The notes under the pieces were generated by a model, which ran no database searches, had not been told where the DNA came from, and saw nothing but the letters and a program-made list of their open reading frames with translations. Positions 10,346 through 21,438 of a stretch of 64,000 bases of DNA are shown piece by piece; position 1 is the stretch's first letter; every line of letters begins with the position of its first letter. Source of the stretch: Perca fluviatilis (taxonomy: Eukaryota; Chordata; Actinopteri; Perciformes; Percidae); assembly GCF_010015445.1 (NCBI RefSeq), contig NC_053112.1:39367781-39431780 (forward strand). Direction: 5' to 3'. The position numbers and the translations under genes are program-made.

Positions 10346-13300
10346 GTGAGTCTGTCTGGTGTTACTCACCCATATTCAGCCACTATTAATCCCAAATATT
10401 TATTTTGTCTCATGGCTGACCAAACTTTATGTATACCTAAACTGGCTGAGCTCTTTTTGAGGACCCATAGGTAATGGGGTCCTAAAAACATATTGTGTGA
10501 AAGAAAATATAATTCTAGAAAATGAATTTATATGAGATTATATCAACAAAAGAGCCCAAACCCAAAAAAGAGCCCGCAAATTCAAGCCCCAAAAAAAAAT
10601 AAATAAAAAAAAAAAAAAAAAATTAACCCGGCCCCCAAAGAAAGAGACGCAAGGAAGTCATGGGAGGAGAGAGGAAACGAGGAAACGTGTCTTAGAGGGA
10701 TGAGACGTCCTTTCCTCTAAAGCAGTGGTTCCCAACCTTTTTTCCTTGGCGCCCAGGGTCCCAGGTTAAGACGTCCCGGAGGTTTGGCCTACTAAGTAGC
10801 CTGCCTACAATTTTAAGCGAGAAAAAAAATATATAGTTTTTATACAGACTTTTGTATACATTATATATTCTAGTGTATTATCATAATTTCTTTTTTTAAT
10901 AATAATTCTTTTTTTTTTACCTCAACCTTAAACCAGATAAAGACTTGCGCACCCCCTGTGATCTTTGCCGCCCCCCTAAGGGGTGCCCGGACCCCAGGTT
11001 GGGAACCACCGCTCTAAAGCGTCACTTGAATTCGTCAGCCGTATGGTCGGAGTTCGCTGAGGCTTTCAGCTGCACGGCTCCTGGGAATGCAGCTCTCATG
11101 TATCCTTGCTTATAGCTCCTTGGTGATCCCTCCTCGATCTTCGCTCCTGGGGGCAGGAATAAGAGCTATGAGATGGCCTTCACGAAGGAGGGCCAAAACA
11201 TCTTCCGAGGACCGAGGAGCTATCAAATAATGGATGTGAGATGCACCTTATGTGTGATGTGAAAGGACTGCTAGGTAGTGACAAACCTACAGATCATTTA
11301 CCACTAGGGGTGCACTATTCAGAAAATGTCACGATTCAATATACATTTTTAGGCTCAAGATTCGATTCAAAATCGATTCTCGATTTAAAAAAAAAAAAAA
11401 AAAAATGATTCACAGCATGTAAATGTAGTTACTTTTCCCATGTGATTGCAGTAGACATACAATTTAAAAAAAAAATCGATTTTGAATCGGTAGAGCTTGA
11501 ATCGCGATACGAATGTGAATCATTTTTTTTTTCCCGTTTCTTTTTTTTTTTTGCACAGCCCTATTTACCACCCAGCTTCTTTAAAGGGGTGATAGAATGC
11601 AAAACCGATTTTACCCTGTCATAGTTGAATAACGACAGTTCGGTGGGTAAATAGGACATACATAGAAGCTCAAAATCCCATTGACACCCTTTTACTATGA
11701 AAATTTCATATTTTGAAACTGCCGCTGAAAACGGGCGAATCCCAACAAAGCTGGAAGTTGACGTCAACCTCCCAAAAACCGGAACCTTTGTCAGCCCATG
11801 GGTGTATTAAGAGAACGGTCACGCCCCAACATTTACATAGGCTACACAACTGACCTGAGATCAGTTAGTCTTCTGAATCTAGGTCGCGCAGATCTCAGAA
11901 AATGTATACATTGTTCATATGCTATTTTACCATTAAATTCACTTCTGAGAATTTTTTATGCGAGAAATCAACTACTTAGAGGTCAAATATGGGCCGTTTT
12001 ACGAAAATTGATGTCTAATTGCAAATTTTGTCCGACTGTGTCGAACTTCAGAGGCTGGTGCTGCCTGTGTTGCGCCCCGCCGCCTGGCGCCTGCCTTCCT
12101 CCACAGACCCCGTGTAAACCGTTTGCTGTGAGCCCGATTGAGCGTTCGGCGCCGTTGCAGCCCACAGCACCTCATACCAGCGCCGAAAGTCACCGTTTGG
12201 GCTGGTGGACTACTACCAAACGCCGCTGCTCTGACAGAGCTCCAGGGCCTGCAACTCCCCTCTTCCTGCTAGCTAGCTAAATGCCCGGTGTATGTGAGTG
12301 AAAGCGCGGTCAGCGAGCTTGTTACGCCAGCATTCTCTTACCACAGATTCTAGTTAATCTTATAATGTGTGTAATTATAATGTGTTGAGTTATTTAAACA
12401 AACGATTGGGAAAATAACGCCGCTTGTCCATGAGTCTCATTGATAGAGCGTCCGCGGCTGGATGGAGCTCTATCAATGAGAGCTAGCTAGCCTCCTCTTA
12501 GAATTCCTCTGGAATTCACAAATATTCATTAACTTGAAATCGGACACCGTTGTTAGCTTTATAAAAAATATAGTTAGATGTTGTATAAGTGGCGGTGACG
12601 AAATTCAAACTGTAAATATAATTCGACTATTTATCCAAAAATGAAGCTAACTAGCCGCAATCTGTACACATAGGATTGAAGGGACAGTCGCAGCTAACGA
12701 AACCCTTACAGCTCACAAATATTCATTAACTTGAAATCGGACACCGTTGTTAGCTTTATAAAACATATAGTTATATGTTGTATAAGTGGCGTGACGAAAT
12801 TCAAACTGTAAATATACTCAAATTACGACCAAAAATGAAGCTAACTAGCCGCAATCTGTACACATAGGATTGCAGGGACAGTCGCAGCTAACGAAACCCT
12901 TACAGCTCACAAATATTCATTAACTTGAAATCGGACACCGTTGTTAGCTTTATAAAACATATAGTTATATGTTGTATAGCTAAGTGGCGTGACATGTGTG
13001 TAACATTTGGTAAGAGATTGCTGGTGTAACCAGCTGCGCTGACCGGCTCTCACACACGGGCCATTTAGCTAGCAGGAAGAGAGGAGATGCAGGCCCTGGC
13101 GCTTTGTCAGGGCAGCGGCGTTTGGTAGTAGTCCACCAGCCCAAACGGTGACTTTGCGCGGGTATGAGGTGCTGTGGGCTGCAGCAGCCGTGCCGGAGCT
13201 CAATCGGGCTCACAGCAAGCCGGGGTCTGTGGAGGAAGGCAGGCCAGGCGGCGAGCCCTAACGCAGGCAGCTGAACTCCGACACACAGTTTTACCAAATT

Positions 13301-16300
13301 TGCAATTAGCCATCCATTTTCGTAAAACGGCCCATATTTGAGCTTTATATCGTTGATTTCTCGCATAAATAGTCTCAGAAGTGAATTTGGTAAGGAAACA
13401 TTGCAGTGTCTGGAATATGAGATTCTGTCGCGTTTCTAATGTATGTGTATTGGAGATTCGCTCAACCAATCAGCACACAACCTCTAATGCGTGTGTATGG
13501 CGAGTCGCTCAACCAATCAGCGCTCGTCTCTATGTGTGTGTACGGGGCTAAGGCTCAACCAAGCAGCGCGCAGCTCATCTAAATATTCATGACCATACCA
13601 TATTTGGAAGAAAAGCTCTTGTTACAAATAGGGCCAAAACACAGGGATGCATAAGGGCCAATAAAATATCAACCAGGCCATTTTCAGCCCAACTAATGTT
13701 ACATACCCCATTAGGAGACCATAAGGAACAGTGTGAAATACCCTATATAATCATTCTATCACCCCTTTAAGTCTTCTCAGCTCTGCAGAACATTTTATCC
13801 TTCAACGTCACTGTTTTGTTCAAACTCCCAACTCTTATCAATTCTGCCTCCAGCAGCAGGCAGATGTTCAGAGAAAACCCTCTGATAAACAAACTGTATG
13901 CTAACTGCTTGGCACCAAACAGCAGACAGACAGTAAGCAACAAGCTGGCAAACACAGTGGAGCATTCAGCAGCTACAGAACCAGATTATGGCTTTCTTGA
14001 GACCAAATCAGAGCTGAAAAGAGAGCAAATATGAGAATTTCATTCAGAAGCATGACTTCTAATGAATGCTAATGTTGCCCTGTGTCTACTGGATGTGTAA
14101 ATAGGCAAACAATGTGTTAGCAAATGTTTTGTTTACAACTTGTGTCTGCTGCCCCAAAAGTTGCCAAAATCAATCATGCTGCTTTAAACCTGCAAAGTTT
14201 TTTGGTTTTTGTCGTTTGTTTTTTTACAACTAGGGCCCGTTTCAGGAAGGAGGTTTACCAAACTCTGAGTCTAACCCTGATCTCTGAGGTGATTTACCCT
14301 GAGATGAGAAACTCTGAGTTTTCGGTTCCAGAACAGCTGATTTGAGTTAGTTCAATCAACTCAGAGTAGGTTCACTCAGAGTTAAGCGTGTGCACCACCA
14401 CAATAAAAAGACAGCATGTATGGAGCCATGCTACTACGATTCACCATGGTAACAACCACAAACAAACTGGTCGGCGAAAATACTCCTGCGCACATACAGC
14501 GAGTTTGAACATGCATTTTATCGAAAAAAAGGCAACACAGCGGCTGCTGCAAAAGAGAGAGAATTTGCGTGGGAGAAAATTGCTGCTAGACAAAATTCGT
14601 AAGTTCCAATATAGTGATTATCATATTTAATCAAAAGTATAATATTACTGGTGAAATGGTATTGAACCTATAAGCTTTCATTTAGGTGCAATCCTGCGGG
14701 CGAAAAAGTCCTAGGCTTACTAATCCCATTCTGAGGATGCAGCACCATCATTAACAGAATTATAATTCATAATCTTTTATTTCAAAGGGTTTACATCATT
14801 CACCTGCAATACTGTGGACCTCTTTTTTTTTTTTAATGGCTCTTACTGGTTTTTGTCCAGGGAACACTACAAAAACGTTTAAAACACGTCTCCGAGTAAA
14901 CTGCCGTTTGCAAAAAACATAATGCGACACAAAGAATCTGCTGGGGTGTAAGAGCATGTCCATGATGGCGGATGTTAGTGATATGAGGAAGGATAAGGTT
15001 ATGTAGGCTACATGACTGATAGACTGGGAAGAAAAACGATACCGCTCATATAGGTAGTCATCTGGGAATGAAAATGTATCTCTAGTCGGGGCCTCAATAT
15101 CATCTCCCGACGTAACTTTAACTCCCTGCGAAGTAATACAGCTTCTTCAGCAACGGGATCATCGACAAAAGGAAATGCCATGTTTTGAGAAAAAAAAAAA
15201 AAGTATAGTCTGCCTAACATGGTTAATAAACCAACACTGTTTTTTTTTTATTCATGCCGATAACAAACTGGTCTAAAATGCGCCTGATCCAGACTGAATG
15301 AATGAATGAATGAGGAAATGAAAGAGCGCTGTGTCAGAGGGAGGAGACTGAGAGAAGAAAACCTGCTCCCGACCAGGTTAGGTTGACAGACTCTGTTACC
15401 ATAGTAACTGACTCTGAGGTTAGGTTACCTCTCTTTCTGAAACAGAAAACCCAGAGTTTCCCTCATCTCAGGGTTAACAAACTCAGGGCTAGATTTACTA
15501 ACACTAGCGCAGTTTGCGCTGCGTCCGTTTATGCGAGTTCGGTAATAGCGCACGCTATGCTTCCACATTTTGCGTAGTATTTATCAACCCTGACACCCAT
15601 CAGGCAATCAGCGTCTTTCTCCGCCCACTATACCGTAAATTGCGCTGTAGCAAAGCGGTACTGGTGCTATGATACGGCTGAGTGCAGACTGCGATATTCC
15701 CACTGCTGATGCTATGACTGTTTGAAATGATCCTGATGCCAATATTTGTAATGTAGCGAGGAGTTTAACAACTGCTGGAATGGGATGTGAACGCTGAGTG
15801 GGAGATGCAATTTCATCTTTGATTTCTTCCAGTAACTCTAATATTGCACGGCTGCTTGATCTGTAACGCTAAATTATGTTGTGTTCACTGACAAAGTGTG
15901 ATTCTTCTGTTAAAAAATATTTTCAGCCTCGCCTATGTCTTCGTCTTGCTCAAATTACTGTTGCCATTTCACCAGCGGCATATAAAGGTCTTCGAGGAAA
16001 CTGGACTGCGGCTGGTTTAGACCTGCTTTAAAGAGGCGGAGAATTTCCCCCGCAGAATAGAGGCGCGCTCTTACTGACAGTCTTTGTAAATACCACGGAA
16101 TATAGAATTAGGTGCACTTTGCACTTATCCTCCCACCTTTTTGGGTGGAACTCACTTTCCCCACGACCCTCCCACGAACGCATATTGAAAGGGCAACTTG
16201 TCTCTTCTCGCTCATGTGGCAGACAATCTGCGATTCTACCCAAGTGCGCCCTGTTTGTAAATAGCCCGCATCGGTTACGTCCGTCTTTGCGACCAATTAG

Positions 16301-16818
16301 CGCCTGGAAACAGGCGCAAACGGCTTGATAAATCTAGCCCTCAGAGTTTTCACTAAACCTGCTTTCTGAAATGGGCCTCTGGAAGGCTGAGACAAACTGC
16401 TGTAAACACAACATTGACATATTACCACCTTTTTAAAAAGTGATTTGGAGTAGTGTTGTTGTCCAGCTGGTGAATATAGGTTTTCAATATTCATGCTCCT
16501 TTTAACTCTGGTTTTTGGTCTCTACCAACTCCTCTTTTAAGCTGCTAAATTGTCCAGCTGTGTGCTAACTTCATCTGGGTTTTACACTGCTTTAGGCTGA
16601 TTACGGCTGCCTGTTGGGTACCAAAACAGTTAAGTTACAGGCTGTAAACCAAAAGAACAATATGCAAATCAGTTTTCAACTTCGTCGAACTAAGGGGAAA
16701 TATTGATTATTAATTATCTGAAAGTGATAATCAACGCAGGTGGAGTATGACCCACCCGTGTTTGGTCCACCTGAGCCTTTAATTCTTCAAATGCAAGTGG
16801 GAATATTAATGCTCTTCA

Positions 16819-16880
<62 letters not shown>

Positions 16881-19446
16881 TTATTTCCCCTATCTTCTGC
16901 TACAGAGAAAAGTCTTAAACAGGAGAGTGTGTTGCAAGAAGAGATAAATAGCTTGCAAGGCAGTGATGGAGAGACACACCATGACGCGGAAGAGGCAAGA
17001 CCAGAGGCCCCCCGAGCCATCAAGGCACCACAGGTAGAAGGCAGTTTGTTACACTATTTTAGCCTCAGTAAATTAGGTCTAAATGTTTTCAAATGTCTGT
17101 AAGCACAGTCAATGGAAATGTCATTCTTTCACACGTCACTGGTCTGGTCAAGTAACTCAGTAATAACATCTCTGTAACACTTTTCAGTATTTAGTTTTTT
17201 TGTGTGTATCTTTTAAAATGCTGTAGCATCCAATCAGACCTGCCTGTTGATCTAATGCCACGCTTATGTTTTCTCTTGAGGTGAGTGGAGTTAGACCTCA
17301 TGTAGTATTAATGTAATTTTGTCTTTCTGCTTGTCTGCCAATCTCCATATGTACAGGGTGAAAAGCTGGATGGACTGCTCAAGGAGGAAGCCCTTCGGAT
17401 CACACCAGAAATGAATGAGTCCCAAGAGGGATGGGGAGTCAATTTGGATGGTCAGTCTGTTAATATAGAGTACCTGTCAAAAGTTTGGACACGCTTTCCC
17501 ATTGAAGTGACTGAGAAAGCGTGTCCAAACCTTTGACTAGTACCGTACATAAAATGCTATTTTAACCATATTCATATCATATCATGTTTATTCATTCGTT
17601 CAGTATTCATTCATTTGTGTTCATTTTAAATCACATGTAAGTTTATAGTCCAACATTACTGGTTTATAGGAACATTATACACCAGATGATGCACTTTCTC
17701 ATAGGGGTGGTACGGTTCACAAAACCCACGGTTCGTATCACGGTTTTAGGGTCACGGTTTTCTTTTAAACTGACCTTTGTCGATCTGAAATGAAGACCGA
17801 TTCAGCAACTGCATGGCCTATTTCTCGCTTAAAATGTTTTCAGAAACACGTTTCGGTGAACTATTTTAGTACAATATGAGATCGTATTCTGAACGAGCCG
17901 CCATGACAGTCTGTTTTGAAATTAGGGACCAGCCAGACCCATGTGACGCAATCGTCCAATCAGCTGCCATGTGTTGCGTTTGTCACGCCCATCCCGCTCG
18001 TCATTTCCAGTTAGTGTTTTAAAATAGGTGTATAAAGTGGGCACTACGGCAGTAAGAGGTTAGTGCACATTAACAGTGGACTGACGAACCATTCGGTACA
18101 CACACGCTCCGAACCGAGACTAGCGAACCGAGCGGTTCGGGTGTTTTTTCATGAACCGTACCTCCCCTACTTTCTCAACATTGGCTTCAAAGTTATTATT
18201 TTCACTGTTCATGTGGTATGTGTCGCCATACATCCAGAACTGTTTGAAAATCCTTTCCCCCTCTCATTGATCAGAAACAGAGGCATCAGGTCTGCCGGGG
18301 CCCAGTAAACGTTTTGGCGACCACAAGATCCCAAAGTGCCATGTGAACTGGGAAGCTGGCTATACTCAGAGGCCAGAATCAGGCCAAGATGGACACTCAG
18401 TTGACCCATCTGAACCACTGTTCCACAGAAGGTATGGTATGGAAGATTTGGGTGGCTTTGACAAGACTGGCTACGGAGACTCCAATATGATAGACATGGG
18501 TAACTTGGATGGGTTACAAGGATCACCATCCCACCTGGGCGAGGATCTGAGTTACATGGGGCATTATGAGAGGGACGTGGGAGCACCAGAAGGAGTCGAG
18601 CATCACGTTTACCAAGCGGGTGCCGCACGGACTAGAAGGGGCACGGACGGTTCACCTGCAGGCTCTCCCTCGAGGACTAACATCGATGTAAGCGGAGAGC
18701 TCAGCTGTTTATTGATCAATGAAGAAGGGTATCTACAGGACCAGAGTATCTTGTACCCCGAACATGTGTCTGGTGATCCAGGCGGCAGGTTGAACTTCAG
18801 GGGTCAGGGCATTCACATTGACCCGTCTTTAGACAGCACAGAGGATATGTATGGGCCCTCAGGCGCATACAGTGATACCTTACACCCGGGAGAGAGGCTG
18901 CAGCATCAGGCAGGAGGGAGAGGAGGGAGGAGACACACCTGTAACCAGTGCTCCGCGTCCTTTCCAGATTCGGCCTCACTAAAGGCCCACAGGCAGACAC
19001 ACAAAGGCATCGGACAAGTGCCCTTGTACTCCTGCACCCAGTGCGGAAAGACCTTCACCCAAGCCTGCAACCTCAAAGTCCACCAGAGGATTCACTCGGG
19101 GCAGGGGCTCCACCTCTGCAGCCATTGCGGTAAAGGTTTCCCTTCTTTCTCTGACCTAAAGACACACAAGTGTGGCCAAACGGTTGACAAACCTTACAGC
19201 TGCACTGTATGCGGGAACAAGTTCAGCCGCCTCTGGAATCTGAAGTTGCACCGGAGAATTCACACACAGGAAAAACCTCACCGGTGCACTATGTGTGATA
19301 AGAGCTTCACACGGGCGGACATATTGAAGGTGCACCAGCGTACCCACACGGGGGAGCGGCCATACTGCTGCGCTGTCTGTGGCCTCAGCTTCAAACGCCT
19401 GGATCATTTGAAATCACATCAACGGAAACACATGACAAATCTATAA
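10081..19446 (+). CDS. Gene A: C2H2 zinc-finger protein, four exons, 552 aa
   Basis: Coding exons are 10081-10345, 16906-17033, 17357-17450 and 18275-19446. They total 1659 nt and join in one open frame (phases 1, 0, 1). The start ATGGCC has G at +4. Residues 1-88 hold a helical module (FQSQLSGVMETVFKAAMYE) and a charged coiled-coil segment. Residues about 89-382 are acidic and low in structure. Six C2H2-type modules occupy about 383-549; the third lacks its final histidine. The family is predicted to act as nuclear sequence-specific DNA-binding regulators; targets are unknown. Gene B is a tandem paralogue and gene C a divergent one. Introns 1 and 3 are loaded with transposons. The exact named orthologue is not recognised, so no symbol is given. 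Confidence 0.88.
10346..10722. other. Gene A intron 1, 5' part
   Basis: Intronic DNA with an A-rich tract near 10590-10622. No recognised element until the hAT MITE begins at 10723. Confidence 0.5.
10723..11011. mobile_element. hAT MITE in gene A intron 1
   Basis: Left end CAGTGGTTCCCAACCT and right end AGGTTGGGAACCACCG are inverted termini (one mismatch at the tip). An exact 8-bp duplication CTCTAAAG flanks it at 10715-10722 and 11012-11019. Length 289 bp, non-coding. Confidence 0.92.
11305..11563. mobile_element. hAT MITE in gene A intron 1
   Basis: Termini TAGGGGTGCAC and CACAGCCCTA with mirrored AATCGATT motifs inside. Exact 8-bp duplication TTTACCAC at 11297-11304 and 11564-11571. Length 259 bp with two homopolymer A/T tracts. 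Confidence 0.9.
11585..13766. mobile_element. TTAA element with subterminal inverted repeats, copy 1
   Basis: Identical 15-bp inverted tips AGGGGTGATAGAATG are flanked by TTAA at 11581-11584 and 13767-13770. Beyond the tips the outermost sequence differs, but large subterminal arms (about 11930-12300 and 13010-13390) are inverted copies of each other. The centre holds a tandem repeat. Frames read in the arms (both contain FYARNQ) are reflections of the inverted repeat and not a protein family I recognise. A second, opposite-facing copy spans 36162-42353. Superfamily is piggyBac- or Kolobok-like on the basis of TTAA only. Confidence 0.88.
12517..13000 (+). repeat. Tandem repeat, period 194-197 bp, about 2.5 copies
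   Basis: Units begin CACAAATATTCATTAACTTG at 12517, 12714 and 12908; the third breaks off near 13000. They lie in the centre of the TTAA element. The second copy of this element has less than one unit at the equivalent place. Confidence 0.9.
13767..14231. other. Gene A intron 1, unannotated part
   Basis: Intronic stretch between the TTAA element and the Harbinger element. The open frame here shows no domain. Confidence 0.4.
14537..14602 (+). pseudogene. Possible Myb-like (SANT) exon remnant of Harbinger
   Basis: One frame reads KEREFAWEKIAARQNS, which resembles the end of the Myb/SANT-like helix found in the accessory protein of Harbinger elements. It is followed immediately by a donor-like GTAAGT at 14599. 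Only a short piece is visible and the start is not defined, so this is tentative. Confidence 0.4.
15008..15181 (-). pseudogene. Harbinger transposase N-terminal remnant
   Basis: Read on the minus strand from ATG at 15181: MAFPFVDDP, then EEAVLLRRELKLRRE and LRPRLE, a pattern characteristic of HARBI1-like nuclease N-termini. The frame then shifts and stops after about 58 residues. The DDE catalytic region is absent. Confidence 0.65.
15486..16340. mobile_element. TIR element nested in Harbinger, TCA duplication
   Basis: Inverted termini GGGCTAGATTTA and TAAATCTAGCCC bound 855 bp. A 3-bp repeat TCA flanks it at 15483-15485 and 16341-16343. Three-base duplications suit the PIF/Harbinger superfamily, though the usual target is TWA. 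No transposase is recognisable inside. Confidence 0.8.
16379..16821. other. Gene A intron 1, 3' part
   Basis: Unremarkable intronic DNA leading into an (AT)n tract. No feature supported. Confidence 0.4.
16822..16876. repeat. (AT)n microsatellite before gene A exon 2
   Basis: About 27 uninterrupted AT units end some 30 bp before the acceptor of exon 2, so the tract sits in the likely branch-point neighbourhood. Confidence 0.95.
16906..17033 (+). CDS. Gene A exon 2
   Basis: 128 nt between acceptor TGCTACAG and donor GTAGAAG. Completes a GAG codon with exon 1 and reads KSLKQESVLQEEINSLQG then an acidic stretch ending IKAPQ; ends in phase 0. The counterpart in gene B also ends with a CAG codon. 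Confidence 0.85.
17357..17450 (+). CDS. Gene A exon 3
   Basis: 94 nt between acceptor GTACAG and donor GTCAGT. Reads GEKLDGLLKEEALRITPEM and ends in phase 1, which joins exon 4 as a GAA codon. Small acidic exon, function not defined. Confidence 0.85.
17471..17542. mobile_element. Short Tc1-derived foldback in intron 3
   Basis: CAAAAGTTTGGACACGCTTTC on the left is mirrored by AAAGCGTGTCCAAACCTTTG on the right, with a spacer of about 10 bp. GTTTGGACAC is a common Tc1 terminal motif in fish. TA dinucleotides flank the arms. Confidence 0.65.
17702..18169. mobile_element. hAT MITE in gene A intron 3
   Basis: Inverted termini TAGGGGTGGTACGGTTCA and TAGGGGAGGTACGGTTCA (read inward), with an exact 8-bp duplication CTTTCTCA at 17694-17701 and 18170-18177. 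Length 468 bp. Part of its interior reappears inverted at about 24670-24862 in gene B intron 3. It ends only about 100 bp from the exon 4 acceptor. Confidence 0.93.
18275..19446 (+). CDS. Gene A exon 4 with C2H2 fingers
   Basis: Follows acceptor TTGATCAG and ends at TAA (19444-19446). The first two thirds encode an acidic, glycine-rich, probably disordered region. Modules are HTCNQCSASF, YSCTQCGKTF, HLCSHCGKGF (its second histidine is missing, reading LKTHKCGQ), YSCTVCGNKF, HRCTMCDKSF and YCCAVCGLSF. A canonical THTGERPY linker joins modules five and six. The last finger ends two residues before the stop after HQRKH. Confidence 0.93.
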
Positions 19447-20065
19447 AACTAGGGACGTTTGGGGAGAGAGAGCATCAGAAAGTGTAAGATTGTTGATTGT
19501 ATGAGAGAGTTTTTATTTATGAGCCATGGATGTTTTTTTTTTCTTTTGGCTTTTATTTAAAAACCTTTCGTTGGTATGGAAAACATAGAACAAAGATAAA
19601 ATATGTTTCTTATGTTTGTTAAATACGTCTTATTTGTACCCATTTATTGCTGCATCTTTGGTTACTGCAAAAATGACTGTAAAAGAAAAAAGGCTAAGTA
19701 ACATTATTTTTGTGATAGTCTGAATCAAGGATAATTGCAGGATATGAGAAAAATAGAAGAGAAGGCCCTGCAGGATGTTCCTCGCCTTCCGCTCTCTGTG
19801 TGTTACCGTTCTCAAGCAACAACAAACTTCAAGCTAGTGTGCTACACGCTGAAAAAAACTTTTTTTTTGGGGTGGAAAATATGGATCATGCAACAAGGCA
19901 GGCCTTCATGGTTTTTTCCGGGAATTATTGTAAAGATTAACAACGAATATGTTTACAGCATTGACTCTCTAACTGGGATGTTTTGGGACCGATTGGTGGG
20001 ATTTGCTATGGACAAAATAAAATGTAATATTGTTTATGGTGTTTTCTTTTGAGGGGTGCAAATGG
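19447..20065 (+). other. Probable 3' untranslated region of gene A
   Basis: Non-coding stretch after the gene A stop, with T-rich runs and a canonical poly(A) signal at 20016. Open frames here have no domain. Confidence 0.55.
20016..20021 (+). terminator. AATAAA polyadenylation signal of gene A
   Basis: First canonical AATAAA after the stop codon, about 570 bp downstream. It lies just before a repeat fragment. Confidence 0.55.
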
Positions 20066-20278
20066 TTCACCAAAACAATTTCCTTCCCAAGAATATTTTG
20101 CAGAGCAATCGTCTCTGCGTCCGGATCTTAGCCCCGCCCAAGACGATTTGTGATTTGGTTTAAAGAAATGTAAATAACCCAGAGCTTGTTTGTTTTTTCT
20201 CCTATCCTGGAATGTATCTGTGGCAGAGCCAGACATTACTCCACATCGCTGTGGAGATAGGTACGGCAATGCGAGACT
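20066..20278. mobile_element. Terminal arm of long-TIR element, partial copy
   Basis: Shares CACCAAAACAA, CTTAGCCCCGCCCAAGACGAT and GCGAGACTA in the same order as the right arm of the element at 22555-23695. Only this arm is present. Confidence 0.65.
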
Positions 20279-21430
20279 ATTGTTGTGATACCATTACAGA
20301 TTAAAACTAAAACTACAAATTGTCTGTTGATGTCTTCTCTAACATTTGCTTTTTTTTTTCATAAATCATTTTTTAAACTTGCTTGGAACAAACTTTATTG
20401 GAAAATTCCATTTTATCGATCAGGCTTGCTACTGGATTTAGTTTCATGGTGATTTTTCCGAAAGGAGGCCTAGCCAGCGCTGAGTCCTGTTGTTGCAGAA
20501 GAGTGTGACCGTAAAGACATATCACTTGGAAGATAACAAGGGAAACCTTTGTAGGGTTCTTGGATACATTAGTGCTTTCTCTTTTTCAGTAGAGGGTTGA
20601 TTAGAAGCCTTTTTTTTGCTAGAAGAAGGATAGAAGGTAGTTGAGAAGGAGAGAATGCTAGTTTGGATAGACAGTGGTGGGTTTAAAGGGCGTCAGAGTG
20701 GTATCTTCATATCTAATGGGCCCTCTTCTGGCATCATGGTAAGTAAGTCTGTAGCTGGGGGTCTATCCTATGCTCTTCCCATGGTTGTATGAGTTTGTCT
20801 GGGTGTTCCATTTCTACAAAATACACAAAATGTATTTGAATATTAGGCATGTAACTAGGCTCATAACTGGAGTTGGTCCCGAGTCACGGTGCGGTGACTG
20901 TACACCGCTCCTAAATGGTTAGCATGGGTCAATGTTTGCTATCTGGCCAGATACTGAATGAATAAAATACTTTACCTGGCATCTGCCTAAATGTAGTAAT
21001 TAGTAAGATCAATATATCAGTTAAGATAAGTTATCAGGGAGATAACAAATTACAAAATGAACATTTTCACATTTTATATTGGGAAACGAATATCAAAATG
21101 TAGGGGCCAAGTTTTGATGTGGATTGTGGAAGTATCAAATAAACTTAATAACAAAAACCTATATGAATAATTTTTATTTTAAATAGGGTAAAGTATGTAA
21201 TCTCACTTTTTGCCTCCTTTCAATAAAGCATTATAAGGGGTCGTGGTCGTATGGGAACATAATGTGTTCACAATCTAAAATGCATTCTTATTTCAAACAA
21301 TGAGTTCGAGTTCAAATTGACTGCTTTGCGCAGCCTATGTTTTTCACCATAATGTTCTGTATCTATTGTTTTCACTTTATTAAAATCGCGTTTTGTTATT
21401 CACAGTAAGGCCACCGTACTGCGTTGTGGG
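20279..21430. other. Spacer between gene A and gene B
   Basis: Ordinary AT-rich DNA without a supported gene or bounded element. The last few hundred bases probably belong to the gene B promoter. Confidence 0.4.
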
Positions 21431-21438
21431 TGACGTCA
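21431..21438 (+). promoter_or_regulatory. Perfect CRE site upstream of gene B
   Basis: TGACGTCA is the full palindromic CREB/ATF site. It lies about 540 bp before the gene B start codon. The promoter role is inferred from position. Confidence 0.5.

Larger units (their letters stand above)
14232..16378. mobile_element. PIF/Harbinger element in gene A intron 1
   Basis: The left terminus GGGCCCGTTTCAGGAAGGAG and the right terminus (GGCCCATTTCAGAAAGCAGG read inward) are imperfect inverted repeats; mirrored AACTCTGAGTT motifs follow. A Harbinger transposase N-terminus lies on the minus strand and a possible Myb-like exon on the plus strand, the usual two-gene layout. An 855-bp element is nested at 15486-16340; removing it rejoins the right terminal region. 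Target duplication unclear, edges good to a few bases. Confidence 0.75.

Noticed and set aside
11798..13469. Two similar frames (containing FYARNQ) suggesting a duplicated gene
   Set aside because: They lie in the inverted arms of the TTAA element on opposite strands and reflect the DNA repeat; the same frame reappears in copy 2 with stops and no codon constraint visible.
18209..18628. Minus-strand frame overlapping gene A exon 4
   Set aside because: Antisense shadow of a well supported coding exon; no domain.
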